DNA of 64,000 bases from Bradyrhizobium sp. WSM471. GTDB lineage: Bacteria; Pseudomonadota; Alphaproteobacteria; Rhizobiales; Xanthobacteraceae. Below are positions 1-7,963 of this stretch, one piece after another. Numbering within the stretch: position 1 is the stretch's first letter; each line of letters begins with the position of its first letter. Position numbers and translations under genes: made by a program. The stretch covers positions 4,092,001 through 4,156,000 of the forward strand of contig NZ_CM001442.1 of assembly GCF_000244915.1 (NCBI RefSeq), written 5' to 3'. The notes beneath the pieces were generated by a model. It saw nothing but the letters and a program-made list of their open reading frames with translations, ran no database searches and was not told where the DNA came from.

Positions 1-375
1 GCGCCAGCCGCCGCCGTGCCAATGACCGCCGCCGCCATTCCAGTGGTGACCCCCGGCTGCTGCGAAGCTTCGTCCGCCGCCGCCGTTGAAGGATGCTCCG
101 CCGCTGGGACGCGCGACTGCACCTGCTGCGAAGTTACCGCCGCCGCCCATGCGTGCGCCGCCACCGCCAAAGTGAGCGCCGCCGCCACCGAAGTGAGCGC
201 CACCGCCGCCACCGATGTGAGCACCGCCGCCGCCGAAGTGGGCACCGCCACCTCCGCCGAAATGCCCACCACCCCCGCCACCGCCATGTCCGGGACCTTG
301 CGCGAAGCTCGGCGTCGCCAACGGGAGAACCAGTGCCACGGCCGCAGCCGCGCTCAACACTCTCAGACTTTTCAT
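1..375 (-). CDS. Gly/His-rich secreted protein, partial (3' end outside window)
   Basis: Minus-strand frame starting with ATG at 375 and still open at base 1, so 125 N-terminal residues are visible. Residues 1-25 are a typical signal peptide (MKSLR, then an Ala/Val/Leu core, ending PSFA before Gln). The rest is nearly all glycine with a repeated block of the form HFGGGGA/HIGGGGGA and later HHWNGGGG, as in small exported Gly/His-rich proteins of this group. No enzymatic motif is visible. Function unknown; a cell-surface or periplasmic structural or metal-binding role is only a guess. A near-EcfG promoter lies just upstream (401-425). Confidence 0.75.
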   Translation of the reverse strand, partial: MKSLRVLSAAAAVALVLPLATPSFAQGPGHGGGGGGGHFGGGGGAHFGGGGAHIGGGGGAHFGGGGAHFGGGGARMGGGGNFAAGAVARPSGGASFNGGGGRSFAAAGGHHWNGGGGHWHGGGWR

Positions 376-400
376 GATCAAACTCCTTTTCCCGGAAGCA

Positions 401-425
401 AACCCCATGAAAGGGCCGTAGTTCC
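401..425 (-). promoter_or_regulatory. EcfG-like promoter, one mismatch, for the Gly-rich protein
   Basis: Read on the minus strand: GGAAC (421-425), 16 bases, then GGTT (401-404). The known EcfG consensus is GGAAC-N16/17-CGTT, so only the first base of the -10 differs. It would start transcription about 20 bases before the ATG at 375. Weaker than the three perfect sites elsewhere in the window. Confidence 0.4.
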
Positions 426-621
426 TGGGATCACGGCGGTTTGCGTGCGAGGACAAGCTTTCATGGCCACGCTGTATCCGGCATGAACGGATCGCGTCCG
501 ATTTGCGGCAGCGTTCCGTGCCGGGAGACCGCATCTGCAGCAGGGCACCGCCGCCCGCGCCGAACTGGACATTTCGCCGTCCGGATGGCATCACGACCCG
601 ACGAAGCAGGGCCCTTGCCGC

Positions 622-1029
622 ATGAAACAATTCTTCCTGAAGTTCTTCACCTGGTGGAATGGCCAGACGTTTGGCACCCAACTCTGGACCAAGCGCTATG
701 GCGAGCTGGTCGGCCAGGACGAGCAGGGCAACCTCTATTATCGCACCCGTGGCGGGGTGATCGACCCGACGCTCGGCTTCGAGCGCCGCTGGGTGGTCTA
801 TAACGGCTATGCCGAGGCCAGCCGTATCCCGCCGTCCTGGCACGGCTGGATGCACCACACCGTCGACGTGCCGCCGACGCAGGACAACTACCAGCCGCGC
901 GAGTGGGAAAAGCCGCACCAGCCCAATCTCACGGGCACGGCGAACGCCTACCGTCCCTCAGGCTCGACGCTCGCCAGCGGCAAGCGGCCGAAGGCGACTG
1001 GCGACTATCAGCCCTGGACCCCCGGCTAG
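622..1029 (+). CDS. NADH:ubiquinone oxidoreductase accessory subunit, NDUFA12 family
   Basis: 135 residues. The N-terminus (MKQFFLKFFTWWNGQTFGT) and the central block with YYRTRGG, RRWVVYNG and PPSWHGWMHH match the NDUFA12/B17.2 family, a peripheral accessory subunit of respiratory complex I kept in alphaproteobacteria and mitochondria. There is no signal peptide or membrane segment, as expected for a matrix/cytoplasm-side subunit. ATG at 622 follows a gene-free stretch of about 245 bases in which I see nothing else convincing. In related genomes this gene often lies close to the DUF2155, aat and accBC genes, also present here, but separated by an insertion of several genes. Confidence 0.93.
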   Translation: MKQFFLKFFTWWNGQTFGTQLWTKRYGELVGQDEQGNLYYRTRGGVIDPTLGFERRWVVYNGYAEASRIPPSWHGWMHHTVDVPPTQDNYQPREWEKPHQPNLTGTANAYRPSGSTLASGKRPKATGDYQPWTPG

Positions 1030-1159
1030 GCTTCCGATCCCCGTCTCAATCCTTGTCGTGGGAGTGGATGCACCCGCATCCGCCTCGCCCTACTGTGGAC
1101 AACGGGAACAGCGGGGATGAGTCCTGCGCGCTGGTTGCGGCCACGCGGGGGATGCGGCT

Positions 1160-1362
1160 CAATGGTCGCATCTTACGGAGATGGGAGACCATCGCGTTCG
1201 GTTCGGGCAACAGTTCGCGACTGTCCCGAAATGCAGCGGTCGCCGACCAGGACTCGATCGGGAGATAGGCCCCCGGTCTGGAAGCTCCGAAATCGCCCGA
1301 TGAAATGTGCAGCCGCCGTAAGACAGGAAAGGCCGCTCGGGAAACCGGGCGGCCTTTTTCTT
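1160..1362 (+). ncRNA. Candidate structured small RNA ending in an intrinsic terminator
   Basis: Three local foldings precede a terminator on the plus strand. Hairpin 1 pairs ATGGTC (1162-1167) with GACCAT (1187-1192), with inner ATCT/AGAT pairing. Hairpin 2 pairs TTCGGG (1202-1207) and ACAGT (1210-1214) with ACTGT (1220-1224) and CCCGAA (1225-1230) around a 5-base loop. Hairpin 3 pairs ATCGGG (1257-1262) with CCCGAT (1296-1301). The terminator follows at 1328-1359. No protein frame fits upstream of this terminator, so a non-coding transcript is the simplest explanation. I do not recognise it as SRP RNA, 6S RNA or tmRNA. The 5' end is not defined. Confidence 0.42.
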
Positions 1363-1363
1363 T
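1328..1363 (+). terminator. Intrinsic terminator
   Basis: AAAGGCCGC (1328-1336) pairs with GCGGCCTTT (1349-1357), with further CGG/CCG pairing inside and a GAAA loop, then a T-rich tail (TTTTTCTTT). The T-run is on the plus strand, whereas the nearest gene downstream points the other way. Confidence 0.8.
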
Positions 1364-1381
1364 CGTAGAGGGACAACGGGA

Positions 1382-1521
1382 TGTCGCGTGCCCCGGACGC
1401 TGCGCAGCACGGAGTGATGCGCTGCAGAGCCGGGGCCCATGCATCAGCACCCGTGTGGCTTCCTGGGTCTCGGCTCTGCGCAGCATCGCTGCGCGCCGCA
1501 GCGCGTCCGGGACACGAGAGT
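1382..1521. repeat. Palindromic intergenic repeat, about 140 bases
   Basis: The ends are imperfect inverted copies: CCCCGGACGC near 1391-1400 and GCGTCCGGGACACGAGA at 1505-1521. Internal arms (CTGCGCAGCA, GAGCCGGGGCCC and their opposites) also pair. Elements of this composition recur between genes in Bradyrhizobium-type genomes. It lies between the terminator and the 3' end of the isonitrile-hydratase-like gene. Confidence 0.6.
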
Positions 1522-1526
1522 GGAGA

Positions 1527-2213
1527 CTAGGTCATCCGCTCGGCTGCGCGCTTCACTGCTTCGAGGCGGCGAGCCTGGTTCGCTGCGCCGCGCTCCCTGA
1601 GCAACGCCAGCACTTCCGCCGGCGCGGCATCGGGCGAGCCTGCATTGAATGGCGGGGCCGGATTGTATTCGAGCTGAAGCTGGATCACCTCCGCGGTGGT
1701 GCGATCGACCATGATCGACACCAGGGTCAGCGCGAAATCGATTCCGGCGGTGACGCCGCCGCCGGTGATGCGGTTGCGGTCGACGCAGACGCGCGTCTTG
1801 GTCGGCGTCGCGCCGAACTGAGCGAGCATCTCCATCGCGCTCCAATGCGTGGCGGCGCGGTAGCCCTTCAAGAGGCCGGCGGCGCCGAGCGCCAGCGATC
1901 CCGTGCAGACCGAGGTGACGTATTTGGCGCCCTCGGCCTGGCGGCGCAGGAAACCGAGCACCTCCTCGTCATTGAGCAGGTCGTTGGTGCCGCCGCCGCC
2001 GGGCACGCAGATCACGTCGAGCTGCGGGCAGTCGGCGAAGGTCGTCGTCGGCGTCAGCGTCAGCACGGAATCGCTCGGAACCGGCTCGATCCGTTTCCAG
2101 ATCAAATGCAGCTTTGCGCCGGGTACGGAGGAGAACACCTGCAAGGGACCCGTAAAGTCGAGCTGGGTGACGCGCGGAAACACCAAGAGACCGATCTGGA
2201 GCGGGGACGACAT
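1527..2213 (-). CDS. inhA: DJ-1/PfpI family protein, isonitrile hydratase-like
   Basis: 228 residues from the ATG at 2213, chosen because GGAGG stands 5 bases upstream; an in-frame TTG at 2225 would put that site inside the gene. The fold is DJ-1/PfpI: QIGLLVFPRVTQLDFTGPL at the N-terminus, the VPGGGG loop near residue 70, and the nucleophile elbow SVCTGSLALG with Cys about 103, followed by ATHWSAM. This set of motifs and the length match isonitrile hydratase InhA, which hydrates isonitriles to N-substituted formamides; the true substrate here is inferred. It is divergent from a GlxA-type regulator with the same domain, which probably controls it. Confidence 0.85.
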   Translation of the reverse strand: MSSPLQIGLLVFPRVTQLDFTGPLQVFSSVPGAKLHLIWKRIEPVPSDSVLTLTPTTTFADCPQLDVICVPGGGGTNDLLNDEEVLGFLRRQAEGAKYVTSVCTGSLALGAAGLLKGYRAATHWSAMEMLAQFGATPTKTRVCVDRNRITGGGVTAGIDFALTLVSIMVDRTTAEVIQLQLEYNPAPPFNAGSPDAAPAEVLALLRERGAANQARRLEAVKRAAERMT

Positions 2214-2298
2214 GAGAGCCTCCAATTATGAGCTTGACGGACGCAGCCTGTCATGATGCCATTCTGTCCAAAATGGCGTATTTCCCTCGCTTTCGGAC

Positions 2299-3246
2299 AT
2301 GACCATGATCGGCATCCTGATCTTCCCGGACTTCCAGTTGCTCGATGCGGCCGGCCCGATCTCCGTGTTCGAGATCGCGGCGCGCTGCACGGGCAAGACG
2401 ACGACCGGGATCCGCGTGCTGGCGGTGAACGCGGGGCCCGTGCGCAGCTCGTCCGGCGTGGAGATGATGGCGCGCGACTTCAAGTCGGCGAATGCGATCA
2501 CGACGCTGGTCGTGGCGGGTGGCGCGGGCGTGACGGACGCCGCGCGTTGCGAGGTCACGCGCGCCTTCGTGCAGCGGCTGGCGCGGCGGGGCGTGCGGGT
2601 CGCGAGCGTCTGCTCGGGCGCCTATGTGCTGGCCGAAGCGGGTCTGCTCGACGGGCGTCGCGCCACCACGCATTGGGGACGCACGCGGGATTTCGTCGCG
2701 CGCTATCCCAAGGTGAAGTTCGAGCCGGACCAGATTTTCACCCGCGATGGCAATGTGTGGACGTCGGCAGGCATCACGGCGGGCATCGACCTTGCGCTCG
2801 CGATGGTGACGGAGGATCACGGCGAGCAGATCGCGCAGGACACGGCGCGGCAGCTCGTGCTGTATCATCGCCGCAGCGGCGGCCAGTCGCAGTTCTCGTC
2901 ACTTCTGGAATTGAAGACGCCGAACGGCCGCTTCGGCGCGCTGTTGTCCTGGGCGCGCGAAAACCTCGACGCCCGCTTGACGGTGGAAAATCTCGCCGAT
3001 CGCGCCGGCATGAGCGCGCGGCATTTTGCCCGCGCCTTTGCCGCCGAGACCGGCACGACGCCCTCGAAGGCCATCGAGCGCTTGCGCATCGAGGTTGCGC
3101 GCGAGCGCGTGCAGTCCTCGCGCGAGGCGATCGAGCTCGTTGCGGAGACGACCGGCTTCGGCGATCCCGAGCGGATGCGGCGCGCCTTCATCCGCGCCTT
3201 CGGCCAGCCGCCGCAGGCGCTGCGGCGCGCGGCAAGGGCCGGGTAG
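2299..3246 (+). CDS. GlxA-family transcriptional regulator (DJ-1/PfpI + AraC HTH)
   Basis: 315 residues. Residues 1-170 form a DJ-1/PfpI-like domain (IGILIFPDFQLLDAAGPI; SVCSGAYVLAEAGLL; TTHWGRT) and residues 215-310 are an AraC-type double helix-turn-helix (LTVENLADRAGMSARHFAR; ATGFGDPERMRRAF-type second helix). In this family the DJ-1 domain is thought to sense a ligand rather than catalyse. Its start is 85 bases from that of the divergent isonitrile-hydratase-like gene, so the shared intergenic DNA probably carries its operator. ATG at 2305 is an alternative start two codons in. Confidence 0.9.
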   Translation: MTMIGILIFPDFQLLDAAGPISVFEIAARCTGKTTTGIRVLAVNAGPVRSSSGVEMMARDFKSANAITTLVVAGGAGVTDAARCEVTRAFVQRLARRGVRVASVCSGAYVLAEAGLLDGRRATTHWGRTRDFVARYPKVKFEPDQIFTRDGNVWTSAGITAGIDLALAMVTEDHGEQIAQDTARQLVLYHRRSGGQSQFSSLLELKTPNGRFGALLSWARENLDARLTVENLADRAGMSARHFARAFAAETGTTPSKAIERLRIEVARERVQSSREAIELVAETTGFGDPERMRRAFIRAFGQPPQALRRAARAG

Positions 3247-3375
3247 GGAGAATTGATCAATTGGAGAGGCCGATTTAGCGGGTGAACAGACTTGCATAGT
3301 GCGCGGCCTTGCTTCACCCGTTGTAGACGATGTGTGCAACACGTGCCGTCGCCGATACCGATGCAAGGAACCCCA

Positions 3376-3552
3376 ATGACTGATCGAGAAAAGATTCTGA
3401 TTGCCCTTCGCGAAAAACCTCTGAAAATTTTCGAGGTCATGAAGCGCGTGAACATCAAGAATCAGGACGACTGCCAGTCGCTCCTGTTGAAGATGCGTGA
3501 CGAAGGCGCTGTGAAGTTCGATATTCACAAGGGACATTGGCGCGCCGCGTGA
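3376..3552 (+). CDS. Small winged-helix-like protein, hypothetical
   Basis: 58 residues: an N-terminal TDREKILIALREKPLKIFE helix pair, a recognition-helix-like NIKNQDDCQSLLLKMRDEG and a short basic wing (KFDIHKGHWRAA). This looks like a minimal winged helix-turn-helix, but I do not recognise the family. ATG at 3376 has GGAA upstream; an in-frame ATG at 3361 would add five residues. Codon use is less GC-rich than its neighbours (many AAA/AAT/ATT codons). No partner gene is obvious; the next gene is convergent. Confidence 0.65.
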   Translation: MTDREKILIALREKPLKIFEVMKRVNIKNQDDCQSLLLKMRDEGAVKFDIHKGHWRAA

Positions 3553-3645
3553 CGACATTCGCTCGGTCACCAGCGGTCTCGCGTTGGCAGAGCGAACAAG
3601 ACTTGCGTGTTGGCAAGACTTGCGTGTCAAGACTTGCGGATTGGT

Positions 3646-4662
3646 TCAGCCCGATGCGGCCTTGCCGCCGGTTGCCGCGGCGCCCGAGGCCTGCGCGCGC
3701 GCCGTCAAGCGCCGCGCGATCGGCATCAGCATGTAAGGCGCCAGGTGAATGGGAAACTGCGTCATCGCGAAATAGAGCCAGGTGGTGGGCGGCAGCGCGC
3801 CGGCGGTCGCGGCGAGCATCAGTCCCAGATTGCGCTGTGACACCATCAGCCCGAGCGCCAGCGCGCGCTCATAGCCGATGCGGCGGAACAGCAGCGTGGT
3901 GACGGCGAGCAGGGTGAAATAGATCGCGAAGGCGAGCGCTGCGAAGCCGAGGGTGGAGACTGGCCGGGCGACGAGATCGCTCGCGACGTCGCCCATGATC
4001 GCGGTCGCGAAGACCAGCAGAATGACGATGTTGAAGCCGTCGATCGGCTGTCTGTGGCGCTGGATCGCGGCCGCGCCGCAGACTTGTCGGAGCACGGTCG
4101 CGGCCAGCAGCGATGCGGCGAGGATGCCGAGCAGCTTCAGCCCCAGCGCCGGCGGCGAAATGCTGAGCATGCCATCGAGGAACAGGCTCGCGAACAGCGA
4201 CGCCGTGAACGGCACCAGCGCGGTCGCGCTCACCAGCGTGACCAGCACCAGCGTGGCATCGAGGCCCATCAGCGCGGCGAGCGCCGGCGCGGCCATCATC
4301 GGAGACGCTATGCTCTGCAGCATCAATGCCAGGGCAAGGTCGGGCGCGTGCGCCGTGAGCCCGCTGGCGTGGACGACCAGCCCGACGATCACAGGCACGC
4401 CGATCATGGTCCAGACGGTCGCGGTCGCGACCAGCGCCGGCCGACGCAGATGGCCTGAGAGCGCGGCGAGGTCGACCCGCATGAAGGAGATGCAGAGCAG
4501 AACGAAGATCGCCTCGGTGACGTAGGGGCGCAGCAACGCCCCGAGCGGCGGCACCGCGAGCGCGATGAACACGACGGCGGCCACCGCGCGGGTGCCCTGG
4601 CCGCCAAGCCATGTCAGCCCGCGCAGGGGGAGGGCGAATATGCTTTGAAGAACCGGCGGCAT
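3646..4662 (-). CDS. Bile acid:sodium symporter (BASS) superfamily transporter
   Basis: 338 residues with about ten hydrophobic segments spread over the whole length. The pattern of short helices, with paired conserved stretches such as MLQSIASPMMAAPALAALMG and LGLMVSQRNLGLMLAATAG, fits the BASS/ACR3-like fold, in which crossed broken helices carry small polar residues for ion binding. Substrate unknown. The short basic C-terminus is cytoplasmic by inference. It reads into the small WH gene region convergently, and its start at 4662 is 13 bases from the end of the hydrolase relic at 4676, on the same strand. Confidence 0.75.
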   Translation of the reverse strand: MPPVLQSIFALPLRGLTWLGGQGTRAVAAVVFIALAVPPLGALLRPYVTEAIFVLLCISFMRVDLAALSGHLRRPALVATATVWTMIGVPVIVGLVVHASGLTAHAPDLALALMLQSIASPMMAAPALAALMGLDATLVLVTLVSATALVPFTASLFASLFLDGMLSISPPALGLKLLGILAASLLAATVLRQVCGAAAIQRHRQPIDGFNIVILLVFATAIMGDVASDLVARPVSTLGFAALAFAIYFTLLAVTTLLFRRIGYERALALGLMVSQRNLGLMLAATAGALPPTTWLYFAMTQFPIHLAPYMLMPIARRLTARAQASGAAATGGKAASG

Positions 4663-4675
4663 CGGGATTGGCGTT

Positions 4676-4858
4676 TCAGCCCAGTCCTTTCAGCCACGCG
4701 CCGATCTCGCTCACGGCGACATTGGCCTCTCGCAGCAATTTTCCGATCGTGAAGAAGCCGTGGAACTGGCCGGGATCATGCTTGGTAACCACGGGCGCGC
4801 CGGCCTGCTGGACGGCCTTGCAGACGGCGGCGGCATCGGGATCGAGCACGACGGGCAT
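4676..4858 (-). pseudogene. Relic of an alpha/beta hydrolase (internal deletion)
   Basis: A 60-codon open frame whose two halves look like the two ends of one larger enzyme. Residues 1-20 (MPVVLDPDAAAVCKAVQQAG) resemble the N-terminus of lipase/acetyl-esterase type hydrolases. The remainder (GQFHGFFTIGKLLREANVA onward) resembles the C-terminal segment that carries the catalytic His of HGFF. The nucleophile Ser elbow, the oxyanion HGGG and the acid residue are all absent, so it cannot be active as such. I infer an in-frame deletion of roughly 700-800 bases. It may still be translated as a short peptide. Confidence 0.6.
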
Positions 4859-4980
4859 GGGGGAGCGACCTCTGGGTCTTTTAGTTATGGTTGGAGTTCG
4901 TTTTGGGTCGGCGCCGCCTCAGCCGCCGGGAAAGGTGCTCGACTATCCCATCCGGGGGCCGATCTGGCCAGACCGGGGCG

Positions 4981-5005
4981 GGAAGGGCAGGGATGCCGCC
5001 CTTCC
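4981..5005 (+). other. Hairpin in the leader of the DUF2155 gene
   Basis: GGAAGGGC (4981-4988) pairs perfectly with GCCCTTCC (4998-5005) across a 9-base loop, with further imperfect GC pairing outside. No T-run follows, so it is not an intrinsic terminator. It lies about 100 bases before the start of the secreted protein gene and would be in its 5' leader. Confidence 0.35.
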
Positions 5006-5101
5006 CCCGCCGTATTCGCCGTGTTAACCGGATGGCCTGCGAGCGGCGGTATCCCCTGTAGAATGTCCAGCAAGCCCGATTCGCTGTTGAAGCCGCGCGA
5101 G

Positions 5102-6094
5102 ATGTTTCGAACATTTACCCTGACAGGCCTTGCGGCGCTTCTGGCCGCCACCGCACTGACGGCTGCAACGCCGGCGCAGGCGCAGATCGGCACGATCTTC
5201 TCCGATCCGCCGCCGCTGCGGCCGCCCGGCAACATTCCGCGTGGCCAGCCCCAGCCGCAGATCCCCGACGACGATGAAGAAGTGCCGGAGCTGCCGCCGC
5301 AAGGCCGTGTGCTGCCGTCGCGCCCGATGGCGCCCCCGCCGGGCCGGCAGGGCAATGTGATGCCGGGGCCGGTCGAGAGCCAGCCTCTGGCGCCGCCGCC
5401 CGGTTCGAGCGCCGCTCCGCCAAACCAGCCGCCGCCCGTCGCGGTCGCTCCGTCCAATCCGCAAGGGGCCCCGGGCGCGCCCGGTCAGCGCCAGCCACAG
5501 CAGAAGGGCGGGCCGGGCGGCGCAGTCCCGCAGACGCCGGCGAGCCTTCAGCCCGGCGACGAGGTCGTCACCGAGCCGCCGGCCCAGAAGATCGTGAACA
5601 AGAAGGCGACCTTCTCCGGCCTCGACAAGATCACCGGTCGCATCATCAATTTCGACGAGGAGATCGGCGAGACCGTGCAGTTCGGGGCGCTGCGCGTCAA
5701 GACCGACGCCTGCTACACGCGGCCCGCGACCGAGGCCGCCAACACCGACGCCTTCGTCGAGGTGGACGAGATCACCTTGCAGGGTGAGGTGAAGCGCATC
5801 TTCTCCGGCTGGATGTACGCGGCAAGTCCGGGCCTGCACGGCGTCGAGCACCCGATCTACGATATCTGGCTCACCGACTGCAAAGAGCCGCAGCAAACGA
5901 TCGCGACCGCGGCACCGGATCCCGGCACCAAGCCGGCGACGCCACCGCCGCCGCCAGCGCAGAAGAAGGCCGCGCCCAAGCAGGTGCAGCAGCGTCCGCC
6001 GCAGCCCTTGCCGCCGATCCAGCAGCAGCAGCCGGCACCTCCGCCGCCCGAGCAGCGACCGGGTCTGTTCGGTATCCCCGGGTTTGGCCGCTAG
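5102..6094 (+). CDS. Secreted Pro-rich DUF2155 domain protein
   Basis: 330 residues from ATG at 5102, which gives a clean signal peptide (MFRTFTLTGLAALLAATAL to AQAQ). ATG at 5063 would add 13 residues and cannot be excluded; neither has a strong ribosome site. Residues about 30-160 are proline/glutamine-rich linker. The DUF2155 domain follows (FGALRVKTDACYTRP, RIFSGWMYAASPGLHGVEHPIYDIWLTDC), with two cysteines that could form a disulphide in the periplasm. The C-terminus is a second Pro/Gln-rich tail. DUF2155 genes usually lie next to aat and accBC in alphaproteobacteria, as here; their role is unknown, though the position suggests the cell envelope. Confidence 0.85.
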   Translation: MFRTFTLTGLAALLAATALTAATPAQAQIGTIFSDPPPLRPPGNIPRGQPQPQIPDDDEEVPELPPQGRVLPSRPMAPPPGRQGNVMPGPVESQPLAPPPGSSAAPPNQPPPVAVAPSNPQGAPGAPGQRQPQQKGGPGGAVPQTPASLQPGDEVVTEPPAQKIVNKKATFSGLDKITGRIINFDEEIGETVQFGALRVKTDACYTRPATEAANTDAFVEVDEITLQGEVKRIFSGWMYAASPGLHGVEHPIYDIWLTDCKEPQQTIATAAPDPGTKPATPPPPPAQKKAAPKQVQQRPPQPLPPIQQQQPAPPPPEQRPGLFGIPGFGR

Positions 6095-6129
6095 GCCACT
6101 CCCCCGGGTTCGGCCGGTAATATCCCTGA

Positions 6130-6810
6130 CTATCGCCGCGCGGCGATGATCTCGAGGGCGCGTGCGCCCGGGATCGCTTCGCCGGCGGAGAGCCTCAGGA
6201 AATCCCCGGGTTCGCCCGCGAGCGCCTTGTCGAGCAGCGCCGTGTAGCGCCGCCGCGAAATCTCGGCCGCGCCAAAACTTTTCAGGTGCTCGGTGACGTA
6301 TTGGGTGTCGAGCAGCTCGAAGCCGCCATGGATGAGCCGCGCGACCAGATGCACCAGCGCGACCTTGGAGGCATCACGCGCGGTGTGGAACATGCTCTCG
6401 CCGAAAAAGGCCCGGCCCAGGCTGACGCCGTAAAGGCCGCCGACGAGGTCCTCGCCCTGCCAGGCCTCGACGCTGTGGCAATGGCCGAGCTCGTACAGCC
6501 CGCCATAGAGGTCGCGGATGCGCTTGTTGATCCAGGTGTCCTCGCGCCCGGCCTGCGGCGCGGCGCAGCCGGCGATCGTGGATTTGAAGGCGGTATTGAC
6601 GGTGACGCGGAATGAATCCGAGCGCACGGTGCGCGCCAGCCGCGAGGCCACGCGAAATCCGTCGAGTGGGATGACGCCGCGCAACTCCGGCTCGACCCAG
6701 AACAGGGTCGGATCATCGGCGCTTTCGGCCATCGGAAAGATGCCGCAGGCATAGGCGCGCAGCAGAACGGCCGGCGTGATTTCAGACGGGGCAGAGTCGC
6801 GCGAAGTCAT
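6130..6810 (-). CDS. aat: Leucyl/phenylalanyl-tRNA--protein transferase
   Basis: 226 residues from the ATG at 6810 ([11 protein letters not shown]); the frame stays open upstream but lacks support. The enzyme adds Leu or Phe from tRNA to proteins with N-terminal Lys or Arg, marking them for ClpS/ClpAP (N-degron pathway). Family motifs are clear: [27 protein letters not shown], then [32 protein letters not shown] and [18 protein letters not shown]. Length is normal. It is convergent with the DUF2155 gene and follows the signalling operon with about 50 bases between, so it may have its own promoter. Confidence 0.95.
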   Translation of the reverse strand: MTSRDSAPSEITPAVLLRAYACGIFPMAESADDPTLFWVEPELRGVIPLDGFRVASRLARTVRSDSFRVTVNTAFKSTIAGCAAPQAGREDTWINKRIRDLYGGLYELGHCHSVEAWQGEDLVGGLYGVSLGRAFFGESMFHTARDASKVALVHLVARLIHGGFELLDTQYVTEHLKSFGAAEISRRRYTALLDKALAGEPGDFLRLSAGEAIPGARALEIIAARR

Positions 6811-6859
6811 GGCTCGCCACATTAGCAGGATCGCAATGCGGTTGCGATGGGCGGTGCGG

Positions 6860-7963
6860 TCAGTTCGCTGCGGCAGCAGCCGGCTTGTTATCGGCTGCCG
6901 GTACACGGCGGAACCTCAACATGATTCGGGTTCCGGAATGGGTGGGATCGCGCTCGACCGAAGCGTCGAGCTTGGTGGCCATGGCTGCGACGATGCGCTG
7001 GCCCATGCCGGTGGAGCGCGGATCGGCCTTGACGTTGTCGCCGACGCCGTCGTCGCTGATCGACAGCAGGAGATCGTCGCCATGCGAGGTCAGCTCGACA
7101 TGGATCGGGCCGGCGCCGTCGGGATAGGCGTATTTCACCGCGTTCATCACCAGTTCGTTGACGATGATGCCGACGGCGACCGCACGGTCTGGATCGATCT
7201 CGATCGGTTCGGCCTTCAGCGTCAGGCGCGACATCCGGTTGCCCTCGGCCGAGCGCCTGAGATCCTCGAGCAGCGAGTCCAGATACTGGTTCAGGACCAC
7301 GCTCTTCAGGTCCTGCGAGGTGTAGAGGCGGCGGTGCACCTGCGCGACCGCGGCGACGCGGCCCATCGCATTGGTCAACGCAGCCTTGACCTCGTCCTGC
7401 GCGGCGGAGCTGGCCTGCAGGTGCAGCAGGGAAGCGATGATCTGGAGCGAGTTGCCGACGCGGTGGTTGACTTCGCGCAGCAGCAGCTCGCGTTCGGCTG
7501 CAAGCGCAGCGTAGCGATCGCGCGAGGCATGGATCTCGGCTTCGGCTTCCTCGCGCGCCTTCTGCAATTCGGCCTGGCGCAGCGCGCCCTCGGCCGCGAC
7601 GTGAAGCAGGGGGATGAAGTCGCCCTTGACGTCCTTGACGAGATAATCGGCCGCGCCAGCCTTCAGCGCCGTCACCGCAATGCTGGAATCCTGCGACGCC
7701 GTGACGAACACCACCGGCGGCGCGCCCGGGATCGCCATGATCTGCTCCAGCGTCTCCAGCCCGTCGAGGCCGGGCATGTACTGGTCGAGCGCGACCACGT
7801 CGATGCCGCCGGTCGTGCCCGCGCGGCGGATGTGCTCGAGGCCTTCCTCGCCGCTCACGGCGTGGACGACCTTGTAGCCGCGCCGTGTCAGGCCGCGATC
7901 GACCAGGCGCGCCAGCGCCCCGTCGTCGTCGATGTAGAGCAGTGTGGGCATGCGCTGGTTCAT
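6860..7963 (-). CDS. Hybrid receiver-histidine kinase, HisKA_2 type
   Basis: 367 residues. Residues 5-125 are a receiver domain (LLYIDDD; phosphoacceptor D60 in VALDQYMP; T88; K110). A coiled linker follows, then a HisKA_2 dimerisation domain with [19 protein letters not shown] (phosphorylated His about 167) and an HATPase domain with [16 protein letters not shown] and a shortened lid ([15 protein letters not shown]). There is no sensor or membrane segment, so input must come through the receiver. HWE/HisKA_2 kinases commonly phosphorylate PhyR-type regulators of the general stress response. The start overlaps the stop of the preceding receiver gene by 4 bases, so the two are translationally coupled. 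Confidence 0.9.
   Translation of the reverse strand: MNQRMPTLLYIDDDGALARLVDRGLTRRGYKVVHAVSGEEGLEHIRRAGTTGGIDVVALDQYMPGLDGLETLEQIMAIPGAPPVVFVTASQDSSIAVTALKAGAADYLVKDVKGDFIPLLHVAAEGALRQAELQKAREEAEAEIHASRDRYAALAAERELLLREVNHRVGNSLQIIASLLHLQASSAAQDEVKAALTNAMGRVAAVAQVHRRLYTSQDLKSVVLNQYLDSLLEDLRRSAEGNRMSRLTLKAEPIEIDPDRAVAVGIIVNELVMNAVKYAYPDGAGPIHVELTSHGDDLLLSISDDGVGDNVKADPRSTGMGQRIVAAMATKLDASVERDPTHSGTRIMLRFRRVPAADNKPAAAAAN

Larger units (their letters stand above)
1030..1526. other. Gene-free gap of about 500 bases with candidate RNA and palindromic repeat
   Basis: No convincing protein gene. The gap holds a run of hairpins ending in a strong terminator (about 1160-1360) and a palindromic element (about 1382-1521), listed separately. 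Open frames here run through the terminator and have no supported start, so I do not call them. Confidence 0.7.

Noticed and set aside
378..572. 64-codon minus-strand frame
   Set aside because: No ribosome site or recognisable sequence, and it contains the EcfG-like site of the downstream gene.
1160..1362. SRP RNA, 6S RNA or tmRNA
   Set aside because: The conserved SRP RNA apical loop (GGAAGGAAGCAGCC-type) and tRNA-like ends are absent; the 6S-type central bubble is not evident. Kept as an unknown RNA.
1117..1368. 83-codon plus-strand frame
   Set aside because: It runs through the intrinsic terminator at 1328-1359 and overlaps the hairpins; no ribosome site.
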